Assembly: GCF_019279795.1 (NCBI RefSeq)
Contig: NC_056747.1
Span: 1,003,302,432-1,003,366,431, forward strand
Direction: 5' to 3'
DNA from: Protopterus annectens
Taxonomy: Eukaryota > Chordata > Ceratodontiformes > Protopteridae
DNA length: 64,000 nucleotides
Under the pieces are notes generated by a model. That model saw only the letters and a list, made by a program, of their open reading frames with translations, did no database searches and was not told where the DNA came from. Positions 49,889-60,590 of the stretch are shown here, piece after piece. The translations under genes were made by a program, and so were the position numbers. Position 1 is the stretch's first letter. Every line of letters begins with the position of its first letter.

Positions 49889-51412
49889 AGCAGTCGCACC
49901 TGCTTCTCTCCAAACAACACAGATTCTGGCCAGGATGAAGTAATATGACAGCACTTTGGGCCCTAATGGATGACATCCTACAAAATTCTGATAGTGGCCT
50001 CCTTACAGGTGCCCTGTTTATGGACCTGACAGAGACATTTGACCTCATTGACCACTATCTTCACCAAAACAAACTGAAATTGGTATCAGTCTAGACACCA
50101 CTCCCTGGTTTAAAAATTCTTCACTGACAAACACTTCAGAATTAAAGTAGGATATGCCCAATGGGAATCTGCACCTATTACCAAAGGTATGCCACAAGGA
50201 TCATTTCTTGCCTCCTTCCACTACTCCATATTCATTAGCAAACTTCCTTGTGACCTCCCCTATCTCTCACTTATCCTTATGCTGATGACATGGTCATCTA
50301 CTGATTAGGTCAATCTCACAACAATATTCAATGACAATTCCAGTTAGACTTACATGAGCTCTACCAATTTTTCATAAACTATAAATTACTTTTCAACCTC
50401 ATCAAGTCCAAAACTATGCTTTTTGGAACTCTTCAGAAAAAACACCAAGCATTTGACTCTTCAATATCTTTGACCTATACAACCACTCGACAGAGACAAC
50501 TTCCACCTTGAAATACCTGAGACTATGTCTTAATCAGTCACTAAACTTTAATTTCCACAAAAACAAAGTGACATCCAAAATAAACTCTCTTCTCTTCTGG
50601 ACCAAAAATTTTTGCCTTTTCTATCCCAACCAGGCAGAACAGCAACTGGCAAATAATTTCTCCTTTCTTCATTTAAATACAGGCTCCCAATTTTTGCTTC
50701 TGCCTCCAAGAAAAAAACATTGCCACACTCCAGACTATCTCTGCCAGCACCTGCCAATTCATTACAGAATAACCTGTCTGTGAACAGCACTATGTATCTT
50801 CCCAGAAAAAGCCAAATGACTACTCATAAAACAAAGATCTAACCTACATTTAGGATACCAAGTCTACAATTCCAGCTACACTTCATGAAAAAAAAACTCG
50901 CCATACAACCTGAGACACTACTCACATCAACCCTCATCAACCCTAGAACCCAACTCCACAGCACTGCACATGCATTGTCCTCTCAGGCACCTATTCTTTG
51001 GCAAGCTCTTCCCTTCAAATAAAGGAAATCAACACTTATTCCAAATTCAGAATGCAACTCGAAAAGCATTTCTGCAGCCAAGCCAAATAATCCTACTTCA
51101 AGACAGGACATGACAACTAACCTATCTCCTTCCTAAGTCTCTTCTCCTCTCTAAACATTTACAGAAGATTGAATCACTAATGTATATATTGGACATTATA
51201 CTCTGTTCGATTTTACATTCATCTGTGCTTGTTCTCTAGAATGTATACACACTCTTTTTTTTTCTATGTAACTAGTCCAAACTACTCTGTTATTGCTTAC
51301 ATTTCTGTATTTTTTGTTTGTGAAATGTGTATTTCACCTGGGCTGAACCTGAAATTGAGGAGTACTGATCAATGCACTACCCCAGTAAACAAATATAAAT
51401 AAATAAATAAAC
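49888..51412 (+). mobile_element. L2-type LINE, reverse-transcriptase half and 3' end
   Basis: Plus strand, several frames. Landmarks: ISSSRTCFSP (usual GF.P..ST), LTGALFMDLTETFDLIDH (motif A), the YADDMVIY motif C at about 50,278-50,300 (catalytic YADD retained), INYKLLFNLIKSKTMLFGT, then KYLRLCLNQSLNF (usual YLGL.LD..L.F). The tail reads CCCCAGTAAACAAATATAAA followed by AAAT repeats at 51,381-51,412. Same orientation and clade as the endonuclease half at 29.1-30.6 kb. It starts sharply after a TA tract. It has multiple stops and is inactive. Confidence 0.8.
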
Positions 51413-51682
51413 TCAATATACTTGTGTATGAATATTTTTCTTTTTTTTCTATGTTCTTTTTGTCCCCGTGACTCATGATTATGAAGCCTTCCCCAACTAG
51501 AATTGAGCCCACTCAGTCCTCTGAGGTTAAAACTCTCCAAAACTCCAAAGGTCAGACCTGTCTGGTGTGATCATCATTCAAGCGAGCAGAATGGTTTCTT
51601 GTGTCTCCTCTGGCATCCCAGCTATAAAGATATCCAAATGACATAACTCCACCCCCACCCCACCCCCAGTTTAAGGAGAATG
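51413..51682. other. Unassigned flank of the foldback dimer
   Basis: No recognised feature. It contains a C-rich run at 51,650-51,668. Confidence 0.4.
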
Positions 51683-53006
51683 AGCTACCCGGGTCCAGGC
51701 ACCTAGGCGGTGCGACAACCCACTGTGAGACAACTGGAGGTGGACAGATGGCAGTATGGAAGTTTAGCTGCAGTGACAGATGCCTGCAGACAATTCCCTG
51801 TGAAAAGAAAAACACGCCCTGCACCCTAACCACAGGTGTGAGACAAAAACCCGTATGTGATCTACACACTACACCCCCTAGAAAACATTGTGTGCAACTA
51901 ACACTGTAACATGTGCCTAGAATAGGATGCCAAGTGGGCATCAAAGTGGTACACTGAAACCTGTGTGCTGTGGCACATTTCTATAAGTTATGATTATATC
52001 ATGGTTTAGTATGCACCAAGCACTTCCCACATTACTTTACAGTTTGCATTAATAAAGGCTTTGCCCACAGCACACAGGTTTCAGTGTACCACTTTGATGC
52101 CCACTTGGCATCCTATTCTAGGCACATGTTACAGTGTTAGTTGCACACAATGTTTTCTAGGGGGTGTAGTGTGTAGATCACATACGGCTTCTTGTCTCAC
52201 ACCTGTGGTTAGGGTGCAGGGCGTGTTTTTCTTTTCACAGGGAATTGTCTGCAGGCATTTGTCACTGCAGCTAAACTTCCATACTGCCATCTGTCCACCT
52301 CCAGTTGTCTCACAGTGGGTTGTCGCACTTAGTGCCTGGACCCGACGGGTCCAGGCACCAGGTGCGACAACCCACTGTGAGACAACTGGAGGTGGACAGA
52401 TGGCAGTATGGAAGTTTAGCTGCAGTGACAAATGCCTGCAGACAATTCCCTGTGAAAAGAAAAACACGCCCTGCACCCTAACCACAGGTGTGAGACAAAA
52501 ACCCGTATGTGATCTACACACTACACCCCCTAGAAAACATCGTGTGCAACTAACACTGTAACATGTGCCTAGAATAGGATGCCAAGTGGGCATCAAAGTG
52601 GTACACTGAAACCTGTGTGCTGTGGCACATTTCTATAAGTTATGATTATATCATGGTTTAGTATGCACCAAGCACTTCCCACATTACTTTACAGTTTGCA
52701 TTAATAAAGGCTTTGCCCACAGCACACAGGTTTCAGTGTACCACTTTGATGCCCACTTGGCATCCTATTCTAGGCACATGTTACAGTGTTAGTTGCACAC
52801 GATGTTTTCTAGGGGGTGTAGTGTGTAGATCACATACGGGTTTTTGTCTCACACCTGTGGTTAGGGTGCAGGGCGTGTTTTTCTTTTCACAGGGAATTGT
52901 CTGCAGGCATTTGTCACTGCAGCTAAACTTCCATACTGCCATCTGTCCACCTCCAGTTGTCTCACAGTGGGTTGTCGCACCGCCTAGGTGCCTGGACCCG
53001 AGCTAC
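51683..53006. mobile_element. Dimeric foldback (long-inverted-repeat) transposon with target duplication
   Basis: Two tandem units, 51,690-52,344 and 52,346-53,000. Each has arms of about 285 bp that are inverted copies, with a spacer of about 90 bp containing TTACAGTTTGCATTAATAAAGG. All four arms are about 97-99% alike by eye. Outer termini read CGGGTCCAGGCACCTAGGCG on both sides, while the two inner termini lack part of this motif. AGCTAC flanks the dimer (51,683-51,688 and 53,001-53,006), a probable 6-7-bp target duplication. Open frames of 119-166 codons across the arms are the same sequence read four times and are not genes. The superfamily is unknown. Confidence 0.85.
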
Positions 53007-53020
53007 GGGTCCAGGCACCC
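53007..53020. repeat. Partial foldback terminus
   Basis: GGGTCCAGGCACC directly follows the right target duplication. It is a 13-bp copy of the element's end with no body, possibly a footprint of a lost third unit. Confidence 0.6.
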
Positions 53021-53582
53021 CATATCACATAAGGCTCTAATCAACTCGTTAATGAGGGTAACCACCAGATGATGGCTTGGTGGGCCAAATTTCTGCCTTC
53101 CATATGCCTTCAGAACACCCCTCCTTCTCTGATGGCCCAAGATGAATATTCCCATCCACACCTGCCAGCACAATCTATTGCTCAAGTTATTGATCGAACT
53201 TAGGTCACCTGAGCTGTATTTAGGGTTTAATCCATCTATACCAACAAAAATGGATTCTTTTTGTATGAACATAGCATAATACAATGGACCTCATAGAATT
53301 CTCCTTTGTACAAGAATATAGTTCAGAGTAAACTAAATTTTCTGTGATTTAGCCTAAATCAGCTGGAAGTACAGTCCATCTGTCAGGGCAAAATCTAAAT
53401 TATGTAGTACTCATTAGCATCTCCACAGGTAACTAACAAGTGCAAGCATATTTGGATCTAATGGAAGTCTCTCAAGAATATTCAGACATATAACTTCCTT
53501 GGGGTCTGCCTTAATCAGTAACATAAATTTTCCAGGCACATTCATAAACTGATATGTAGGACTCTGTTTTACTGCAAACCTG
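53021..53582. other. Unassigned region
   Basis: Moderately AT-rich, no domain or repeat recognised. Confidence 0.4.
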
Positions 53583-54468
53583 AACACACCAACAAGCTAA
53601 TCGAAATACATAGCTTTAATGTTCAAACCGGTTTCGGCAGAAAATGCCTTCATCAGTGAAAGATAATCAACATTACAAAGCCAAAAAGCACATAAATACT
53701 TATATGCATCCCCAACCAATAGTAAACATGGTATGTTCCCGCTCCTGAGTGCTAATTACATATACATAAAGTGACAAGATAAAACAGAGTTATACATAGC
53801 TGTAGTAAGGGTTAGTGAAAAACTTTTCTTAATAGTAATATATAATCATGTATATTTAAGAATACACATAAAATAATATGAGAGAATTAAGCAAGGATCA
53901 TGAGTATATACACATTGATAATAAACTTATGCATAAACATGAGACTAATAATATGCCATTGCAAATAATGGAAATACCAAGATCCAAGTTAGAATCTTAA
54001 AAATGAAATCTGTTGCAACAGATATCAACTCAATTGATATAGATAAATCTACATCATGTAATGAATATATGTACTGAAATAACATGAGAATGTAATAAAA
54101 ATAGTATAGGTTTCAATAGTCCAAGGATATAAAGAAACCAAATTCCTACTATGTTGAATGATAAGAAAGTGAAGATGTTGACATACCAAAAAACAAGCCA
54201 AAAGGTTGTATAACAAAATGCCAAATAACAAACCACATAATAGTATAAATGTACATAATGTTCAACGATAATAGTTGTATAGTCCATAGGTATAAAGAAG
54301 CATACTATAATAGTGGTTATAGATCAACCATTAAGAAATACAATGGTATGAAAATACAAATATTAAATAAATAATATTCCATGGTTGTAACGAAGCTAAA
54401 CATAGTAATGCTACCTAATAAACATTATAGGTAAGGTACAACATAGATTCCTCATAAAAGATTATTAT
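53583..54468 (-). repeat. Penelope-like element 2, 3' pLTR
   Basis: Inverted partner of 57,455-58,333. Outer end AACACACCAACAAGCTAATC, inner end near CATAAAAGATT at 54,458. Sense orientation relative to the element. It contains a hammerhead. The 77-codon frame in it appears almost unchanged in the partner repeat and is only a consequence of the repeat. Confidence 0.9.
53622..53660 (-). ncRNA. Hammerhead ribozyme, type I minimal (3' pLTR)
   Basis: Minus strand, 39 nt. Order: stem I strand UUCA, core CUGAUGA (53,656-53,650), stem II GGCA-loop UUUUC-UGCC, core GAAA, stem III strands AC and GU around CG, cleavage-position U, stem I strand UGAA. All conserved core positions are present, stems I and II pair perfectly over four base pairs, and stem III is the short palindrome ACCGGU. 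Short stem III is usual in hammerheads of Penelope-like elements, which may act as dimers. The cleavage triplet would be GUU, allowed under the NUH rule but slower than GUC. Sense relative to the element, so it would cut its transcript near the 3' end. Confidence 0.85.
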
Positions 54469-54645
54469 TACAAATGGTCATTCAAACCTGGTGGAAATAA
54501 CGCCCCCAGTGTAATGATCCAATATTTTTCTTTGTGGTTGAGAGTACTATGCCATCCTTGTGAGTTGCTTCCGTCACCAATAATTTTGTCAATGATCATA
54601 AAGGTAAATTGAGCATTTTGATGTTTTAATGTATGTCTGTGGGTC

Positions 54646-54901
54646 TATATGACTTGGTCGACAGTTCATATGATCGACTGTTTATTTGGTCGACAGTTCA
54701 TTTGATCGACAAGCATTTGCCCCCTTCTCCAATGTTGTGTGACCCTGGAGTTGATATATATATTTAAGGGGGGTGTGGGGGGCACAGCCCCCACATTGGG
54801 GGGTGTGGGGGGTGAAGCCCCCCACCTAAAATGCTTGTCGATCAAATGAATTGTCGACCAAATAAACAGTCGATCATATGAACTGTCGACCAAGTCATAT
54901 A
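54646..54901. mobile_element. 256-bp TIR transposon (MITE) inside Penelope-like element 2
   Basis: The TIR of about 72 bp starts TATATGACTTGGTCGACAGT and is mirrored at 54,830-54,901 with very few differences. Each TIR contains two copies of GGTCGACAGTTCAT-(A/T)-TGATCGAC. The middle is G-rich (54,764-54,826). A TA or TATA duplication is likely. It interrupts GIY-YIG sequence of the host element, which continues on both sides. No coding capacity. Confidence 0.88.
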
Positions 54902-55239
54902 GATCCATGTCTGTATAGGGCATTGGTTTCTTTTTTATTTTTGCTGTCACTTCTATGTTCATTCATATGGGTTCTGAGTGACCTGGAGGTCTGGCCTACA
55001 TAAAAAGCCAAACATTGGCAAGTAGCCAAATAAACCACCCAGCTGCTGCTGCAATTTCCAAAGATTTTACATTCGTACAGTCTACTAGTGCTCTGGCTGG
55101 TAAATTGTTTGAATTTACTAACTTGTTTGCAAGATCCACAATGACCACAGGGGAATGTGCCCAACAATACATCCTCAGACATAGTCATTTGTTTATGTAG
55201 GGCTCCCCCACTTTCCTTGTGTTTAAAGTGAGAAAACAA
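54902..55239 (-). pseudogene. Penelope-like element 2, GIY-YIG domain (first part)
   Basis: Encodes CGHCGSCKQVSKF (Cys cluster), CKIFGNCSSSWVVYLATCQC, then LAFYVGQTSRSLRTHMNEHRSD. VVYLATC...FYVGQT is the GIY-YIG core of Penelope nucleases, with the arginine helix following. The remaining part lies beyond the TIR transposon. Same architecture as element 1, but the sequence is only distantly related. Confidence 0.85.
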
Positions 55240-55263
55240 AGAACCTAATGTTTTGCCTCTTCT

Positions 55264-56751
55264 TTATGTAAAATGACACTGTGATCCCAAAAGTGATCTG
55301 AGCTGGTCATTAGCCAAAAGAATGTTCCAATGTGTATTAATAATGCCTCTGATGGTATTGTGATTTCTGCCATAGGTGGTGACAAACCTGATAGTAGATT
55401 TTGAAGGATTGCTGTCATATGTTTTGTATTGTAATAATATATCCCTGTCAATATTAGTGGACCATTCCCATGCCCTAGCAATATCCTGTTGTTTGTAACT
55501 TCTATCTACAAATCTGTGATACAGATCTAAACTGGCTCGTTCATAGTCCAGTTGAGTTGAGCTTATACGTTTAATACGCATGAATTGTGACTTGGGTATG
55601 TTGCGGATGGTGTGGCGTGGATGCATGCTAGAAGCATGTAATGGAGTGCTATATTGGGGGGTTTTACGGTATGTCTTGGTATTTAGGGCGTGATCCCTAT
55701 TTCTGGAGAATGTAACATCCAAAAAATTGATGGTTTGTAAATTATATGTAACTGTAAACTCAATTCCCCAAATATTGCCATTGAGGTTTTCAATGAATTC
55801 CTCAAGGTATGTAGCATCTGCTTGCCACACCATCCAGCAGTCATCTAAATATCTGCACCATATATCAATTTCCACAAGATAGATGTTATGTAGTGGATCA
55901 TATATCATGCATTCTTCGAAAAAAGCCATGAATAGATCCCCATAAATTGGAGAAAAAGAGGCTCCCATGGCCGTACCCTGGAGCTGCCAATAGCATTCCA
56001 CTTGGAAATAAAAAACATTTTTGTTCAATACATGTTCAGTCATGCAAATAAGCAAGGTATTAAACCCAGGGGAATATAGGGCAGACAGGTCTAACCAGTA
56101 TTGTAGAGCTTGTAGACCCACCCAATGCGGAATACTGGTATACAAAGCTTTGACATCTAGTGAGCACATGAGCCAACTAGGCTCCAGTTGTGTATCCTGA
56201 ATAATCTGTAAGAATTGTGTAGTATCCTGCAATCTTGCCATGACAAAAGTCAATAGAGGTTTAAGTTATTGAGTAAGGAACATGGATAGTGGTTCTGTCA
56301 AAGATCCAATAGCCGAGACAATTGGTCTGCCCTGAGGTTTTGAAATTGATTTGTGAATTTTGGGAAGTAAATATAGGACTTGTTTGTGTGGATCTTTGAC
56401 AATAAGATGTTGAACACTACTCTTGCTAATGATACCTTCTTCTTCAGCTAGATTCAAGAAGGAGTCTATTTCCTTCTTGAATACTGGAGTAGGATCAATG
56501 GCCATATTCATGTAACAACTTGTGTCAGATAATTGTGACCTACCCTCATTGAGATAATAACTCATATTCATAACTACTACCGCTCCACCCTTGTCTGCTG
56601 GTAGAATCGCAATATTGTGGTTGTTACGTAATTGTTGTAAGGCCATAATCTCAGACGGTGATAAATTATGTCCAAGTATGCTGAATTCCTTGTGTTGGAA
56701 ATGTAAATCCCTGAGTACTGATTGCATGAAAATAGATACGTGTTTATTCAT
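55264..56751 (-). pseudogene. Penelope-like element 2, reverse transcriptase
   Basis: Fingers and palm are in the 5' part (56,751-56,266): LPADKGGAVVVMN, LLPKIHKS, GRPIVSAIGSLTEPL. The palm continues in 56,253-55,264: CSLDVKALYTSIPHWVG (motif A type), GTAMGASFSPIYGDLFM (motif B), WCRYLDDCWMVW (motif C with the catalytic YLDD kept), INFLDVTFSRN. A linker follows with SSMHPRHTIRNIPKSQFMRI and RGIINTHWNILLAND. These blocks are those of Penelope-like RTs, related to telomerase RT. The RT is well preserved. Confidence 0.9.
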
Positions 56752-56799
56752 CGGTGGCTGAAATTCAGATTTGAGAAATCTGAATTCATTAGATCTTTG

Positions 56800-57450
56800 A
56801 GACTCCCTATCAGAAAAAAAGCAATTTTAGGTTCAAATTGTGACAGAAATTGATAACATCTGTAACAATATTGTATTAATCAGAAAAAAACCCGGGTACA
56901 TAACCAAGTCCTCTATTCAAAAGTTCTTCTTGTTCATGAGACAATGTTACATTAGACAAATTTAAAACATTCTGATAAACACAATCAGTTATGTTAAGAG
57001 GTTCAGAATCAATCCCTCCAGGGAGTTGGATTTTGTTCCTGTGCTTATGTATGCGTCCACCTCGATGCCTTGTGCTATTTCTAAAGGGACTGTCATACTA
57101 GATCTTTTCCGATTAGGTGATTCCTTATCTCCAACACTATCATTATCTGTATATGAGGAATCCTCCCCTGACATGCTTATGTTAGACTTGTCTCTGGTTT
57201 TTAAGATTGATCTGGGTCTTTTTCTAGTTCTAGTAGTTGTGGACCCCTGACTGGCATCCATAAATCTAACTGTTCTATGTGACTCAAAAGGGCATCCTCT
57301 CTGATAGTCTGAGTTGTCCCTATTAAATTTTTTGATTTTTCTTTCTCTAGTTATTTTCTCATGGTTTGCCAGCTCCTTTGATAATTTCTTGGTAGATTCA
57401 TTGAATGTAGGAAGGGACTCAAATATTTTACATTCCTGACATAATGTTCT
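56800..57450 (-). pseudogene. Penelope-like element 2, N-terminal region
   Basis: Minus-strand text includes ESTKKLSKELANHEKITRER, then DASQGSTTTRTRKRPRSILK and SPNRKRSSMTVPLEI. It is Ser/Lys/Arg-rich with a short helical part and resembles in style the region between the coiled coil and RT in element 1. No known domain. Confidence 0.55.
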
Positions 57451-57454
57451 AACC

Positions 57455-58333
57455 TCTTTTATGAGGAATCTATGTCGTATCTTACCTATAATGTTTATTA
57501 GATAGCATTACTATGTTTAGTTTTGTTACAACCATGGAATATTAATTATTTAATATTTGTATTTTCATACCATTGTATTTCTTAATGGTTGATCTATAAC
57601 CACTATTATAGTATGCTTCTTTATACCTATGGACTATACAACTATTATTGTTGAACATTATGTACATTTATACTATTATGTGGTTTGTTATTTGGCATTT
57701 TGTTATACAATCTTTTGGCTTGTTTTTTGGTATGTCAACATCTTCACTTTCTTATCATTCAACATAGTAGGAATTTGGTTTCTTTATATCCTTGGACTAT
57801 TGAAACCTGTACTATTTTTATTACATTCTCATGTTATTTCAGTACCAATATATATTCATTACATGATGTACATTTATCTATATCAATTGAGTTGATATCT
57901 GTTGGAAGAGATTTCATTTTTAAGATTCTAACTTGGATCTTGGTATTTCCATTATTTACAATGGCATATTATCATGTTTATGCATAAGTTTATTATCAAT
58001 GTGTATATACTCATGATCCTTGCTTAATTCTCTGATATTATTTTATGTGTATTCTTAAATATACATGATTATATATTACTATTAAGAAATGTTTTTCACT
58101 AACCCTTACTACAGCTATGTATAACTCTATTTTATCTTGTCACTTTATGTATATGTAATTAGCACTCAGGAGCGGGAACATACCATGTTTACTATTGGTT
58201 GGGGATGCATATAAATATTTATGTGCTTTTTGGCTTTGTAACATTGATTATCTTTCACTGATGAAGGCATTTTCTGCCGAAACTGGTTTGAACAATAAAG
58301 CTATGTATTTCGATTAGCTTGTTGGTGTGTTTT
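57455..58333 (-). repeat. Penelope-like element 2, 5' pLTR (inverted)
   Basis: Inverted partner of the 3' pLTR. Its sequence runs antisense relative to the element's coding strand, so its own hammerhead lies on the plus strand. Differences from the partner are scattered single changes. Confidence 0.9.
58254..58292 (+). ncRNA. Hammerhead ribozyme, type I minimal (5' pLTR)
   Basis: Plus strand, same 39-nt layout as the other copy: UUCA, CUGAUGA (58,258-58,264), GGCA/UGCC stem II with a UUUUC loop, GAAA (58,279-58,282), stem III AC/GU around UG, U at 58,288 as cleavage position, then UGAA. The only difference from the other copy within the motif is U for C in the stem III loop, so all catalytic positions are kept. 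Confidence 0.85.
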
Positions 58334-59560
58334 GCTTTTGAGAGCATCGGTTCACACACATGCTGGCCAACAGTTGTTTTATTGACATTTTCGGGCCGTG
58401 CAGATCCTACGTACACAGCACAGTGTTCAGTTACTGCAAACCTGCCATAACACAAATACTTTCTTCACTAGACAGGCTAAGATCATGGTTGTGAAAATGG
58501 CACTCCTGCCAATCTGTGGATATACAGTTTCTGTCACTGCTTCACCTTGTACTCACACTGTACAAAAACACAGACCTTACAAAACAAAGTTTGTAAATAT
58601 GTCATAAGGACACAAAGGGGCCAACATCTCTGCATGGGAATCAAGGAGTTTGCCAGGCTGCCCATCACTCCTAAGTGTGTCCCTCATCAGTAGCACCTGA
58701 ATTTTTAAAATTGTCATTCCGGACTGTGTAAGGTGCTACGCCATCTTATTAGTAATATAGATGATTATGACTGGGACACCAATCGTAACTCAGTTATTAT
58801 GTATTCAAGACATGTATGCCAAGAAATTCATCTTGACAGCGAAGCTCGAGAGGTGAATCTTGGCATCCATGTTGAGAATAGATAATATATAGTTACAATC
58901 AGAGAGCCAATAATAATTCTTTGTAGTGCGTGGAGATTTATCTTTTCCATGCACTACAAAGTAGTCAAAAGTAAGGTTAAATAAAAAAAAATGTGATGCA
59001 ATGTGCTGACTTTGAAAGCTGGTAAAGTAGTGGGAAAGTGGTTGATGTCTTTACATATTGCCTGTTTAAGAGAAACAGCAGGCAGAAATTGGAGATGAAA
59101 CTATGCCGTTTCATGCCTTGCTGCTGCTATTTATTTGTCAGTGCTGTCTGCTTTTAATATAGACTTGACCTTAACAACGAGTAGGGAGTGTTTAACAATT
59201 GTTTATCTCTAAGCATTGTTAAAGTAGGATCACATGTTATAACCAGAAGGTATTCTGACCACTTTTTTAGTGTAGTCATGGCACTCCATGTACTACAAAG
59301 GTGTTATGCCATCTTATTAGTAAAAAAGGTGTTACACTATGTTGTTAGTAATAAGGACACTCCATGAAGTCTAATATCTGCAGAGTGCAGAGCTATACCC
59401 CTTCTGATATCAGAGCATTCCTTGTCATGCACAGCCAATACTTTTTCTATTAAAGGACATACTCCAGAATGACCTCTCTGACAACCATACTTTCAGCCTT
59501 CTTTAGACAGCTTTGCTTTTTCTTCCAAAGCTATATTGTTTGTTCACGGTACTACTTGTA
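58334..59560. other. Unassigned region with a strong hairpin
   Basis: Contains a 16-bp-arm hairpin at 58,919-58,961 (arm CTTTGTAGTGCGTGGA, loop about 11). Its arm motif recurs at 59,285-59,300. GCCATCTTATTAGTAA occurs at 58,739 and 59,309. No gene is seen. Confidence 0.5.
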
Positions 59561-59700
59561 TGTGTGAAGCTGAAATGGCTGTTTTCATGATATTACTTTT
59601 ATGTTTGGAGCTTTTTAATCCAGGCCTTTGCTAAAAAGGGGGTTCTCATGGCCAGGTTGAACTAACCCAGTAAACAAATGTTAATAAATAAATAAATAAG
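59561..59700 (+). mobile_element. L2-type LINE 3' tail
   Basis: ATGTTTGGAGCTTTTTAATC, GGCCTTTGCTAAAAAGG, CCCAGTAAACAAATGTTAAT and AAAT repeats, matching the L2 3' ends at 17.2, 51.4 and 62.8 kb. Confidence 0.7.
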
Positions 59701-59744
59701 TACAGCTGATAAGTTTAAGTGTCAGAATGAATATTATTACTTTA

Positions 59745-59912
59745 GCCGTGTAATTCGTAGACATGTTGTTGGACTGACAATTAATACCATCAGTAACCCC
59801 AGGCTGTGGATGAAATAAGTATTCTGGGATCAGTCCACTGCCCTGGTCAACAAACTTCAATAAATAAACAAAAACAAACAAATGAACAAACACAAATAAA
59901 TAAATAATAGTT
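59745..59912 (+). mobile_element. Second L2-type LINE 3' tail
   Basis: ATTCTGGGATCAGTCCACTG, CCCTGGTCAACAAACTTCAA then AAAT/AAAC repeats. A related but distinct subfamily, directly after the first tail. Confidence 0.65.
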
Positions 59913-60380
59913 TGCATGCAACAGTACTAGTTGTTTATTTCTTACTTGATTGACATAAGTTTGCCTATTACTGCAATTGTTTTACATTGCATTGCTTAGA
60001 TGATGGTACTTTTTAGATAACTAGGGTATACCTAAAAAAGGATCCTAGAAGTCCATTTTCCTTACTTGTAAATTAATAAATAACAAAGAGGGTTCAAAAA
60101 TGACTTGTTGGATGACTATGGGGCAAAAGATCACTAACAGTGGTAGCTTATGGGTGATATTTTGTACATTGCTATGGTTTATTATCACTTTTTGTAAGTG
60201 TGTCTAAATATGTGTATTCAGTCACATACATATATATCTGTCACCTTTGTACTGTTTTCTGTGTGTAGATATTTATCTTATTTTATTTTTGCATCTGTTT
60301 AGGGAACTGGCCCAAGAACCATTCTCACCCATGACCTGATGCTATGTGTATCTGTTTTTAGGAAGAAAATGCATGTATTA
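59913..60380. other. Unassigned region
   Basis: AT-rich, nothing recognised. Confidence 0.4.
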
Positions 60381-60384
60381 GTTG

Positions 60385-60590
60385 GACTTCTGCATGTCCT
60401 CCCCGCGGTCGAGTGACGTTTAAAGACATGCAGGTAGGTGCGTGTGTGAATGGGTGTGCCTTCTTTAAAGGTTGGGCATTGGGCCGGCACCTTGGCACCA
60501 TAAACATCTACTGCCAATCATTAGCGGACAAGTGTTCCGCTGTGGTGACCCCTAACTGAGAAAAGCCAAAAGAAGACACATGCATACATT
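60385..60590 (+). repeat. SINE/LINE-type 3' tail shared with fish genomes
   Basis: Contains TTCTGCATGTCCTCCCCGCG, AAAGACATGCAGGTAGGTG, and TTCCGCTGTGGTGACCCC followed by AACTGAGAAAAGCC. From memory the phrases AAAGACATGCAGGT and TCCGCTGTGGCGACCCC are hallmarks of SINE tails in ray-finned fish and related lineages. No pol III boxes are visible in this piece, so it is the tail part only. Confidence 0.65.

Larger units (their letters stand above)
53583..58333 (-). mobile_element. Penelope-like element 2 with inverted terminal repeats
   Basis: Minus strand. The inverted repeats are 53,583-54,468 and 57,455-58,333, about 880 bp each and very similar. Between them, in sense order, are an N-terminal region (about 57,450-56,800), RT (56,751-55,264) and GIY-YIG (about 55,239-54,500). 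Penelope-like elements are known for terminal repeats (pLTRs) in direct or inverted order and for hammerhead ribozymes in them; both are seen here. A 256-bp TIR transposon sits in the GIY-YIG part. The coding region is broken in a few places but all domains are present, so the insertion looks relatively young. Confidence 0.92.

Noticed and set aside
52061-53072. Open frames of 119-166 codons, nearly identical, on both strands
   Set aside because: They are the same foldback arm read four times. Both orientations and frames are explained by the inverted repeat, and there is no protein domain.
53583-58333. A hydrophobic 77-100-codon frame present twice (54.05-54.29 kb minus, 57.63-57.99 kb plus)
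   Set aside because: It lies inside the two inverted pLTRs and overlaps no known domain. Its conservation is due to the recent repeat, not to coding.
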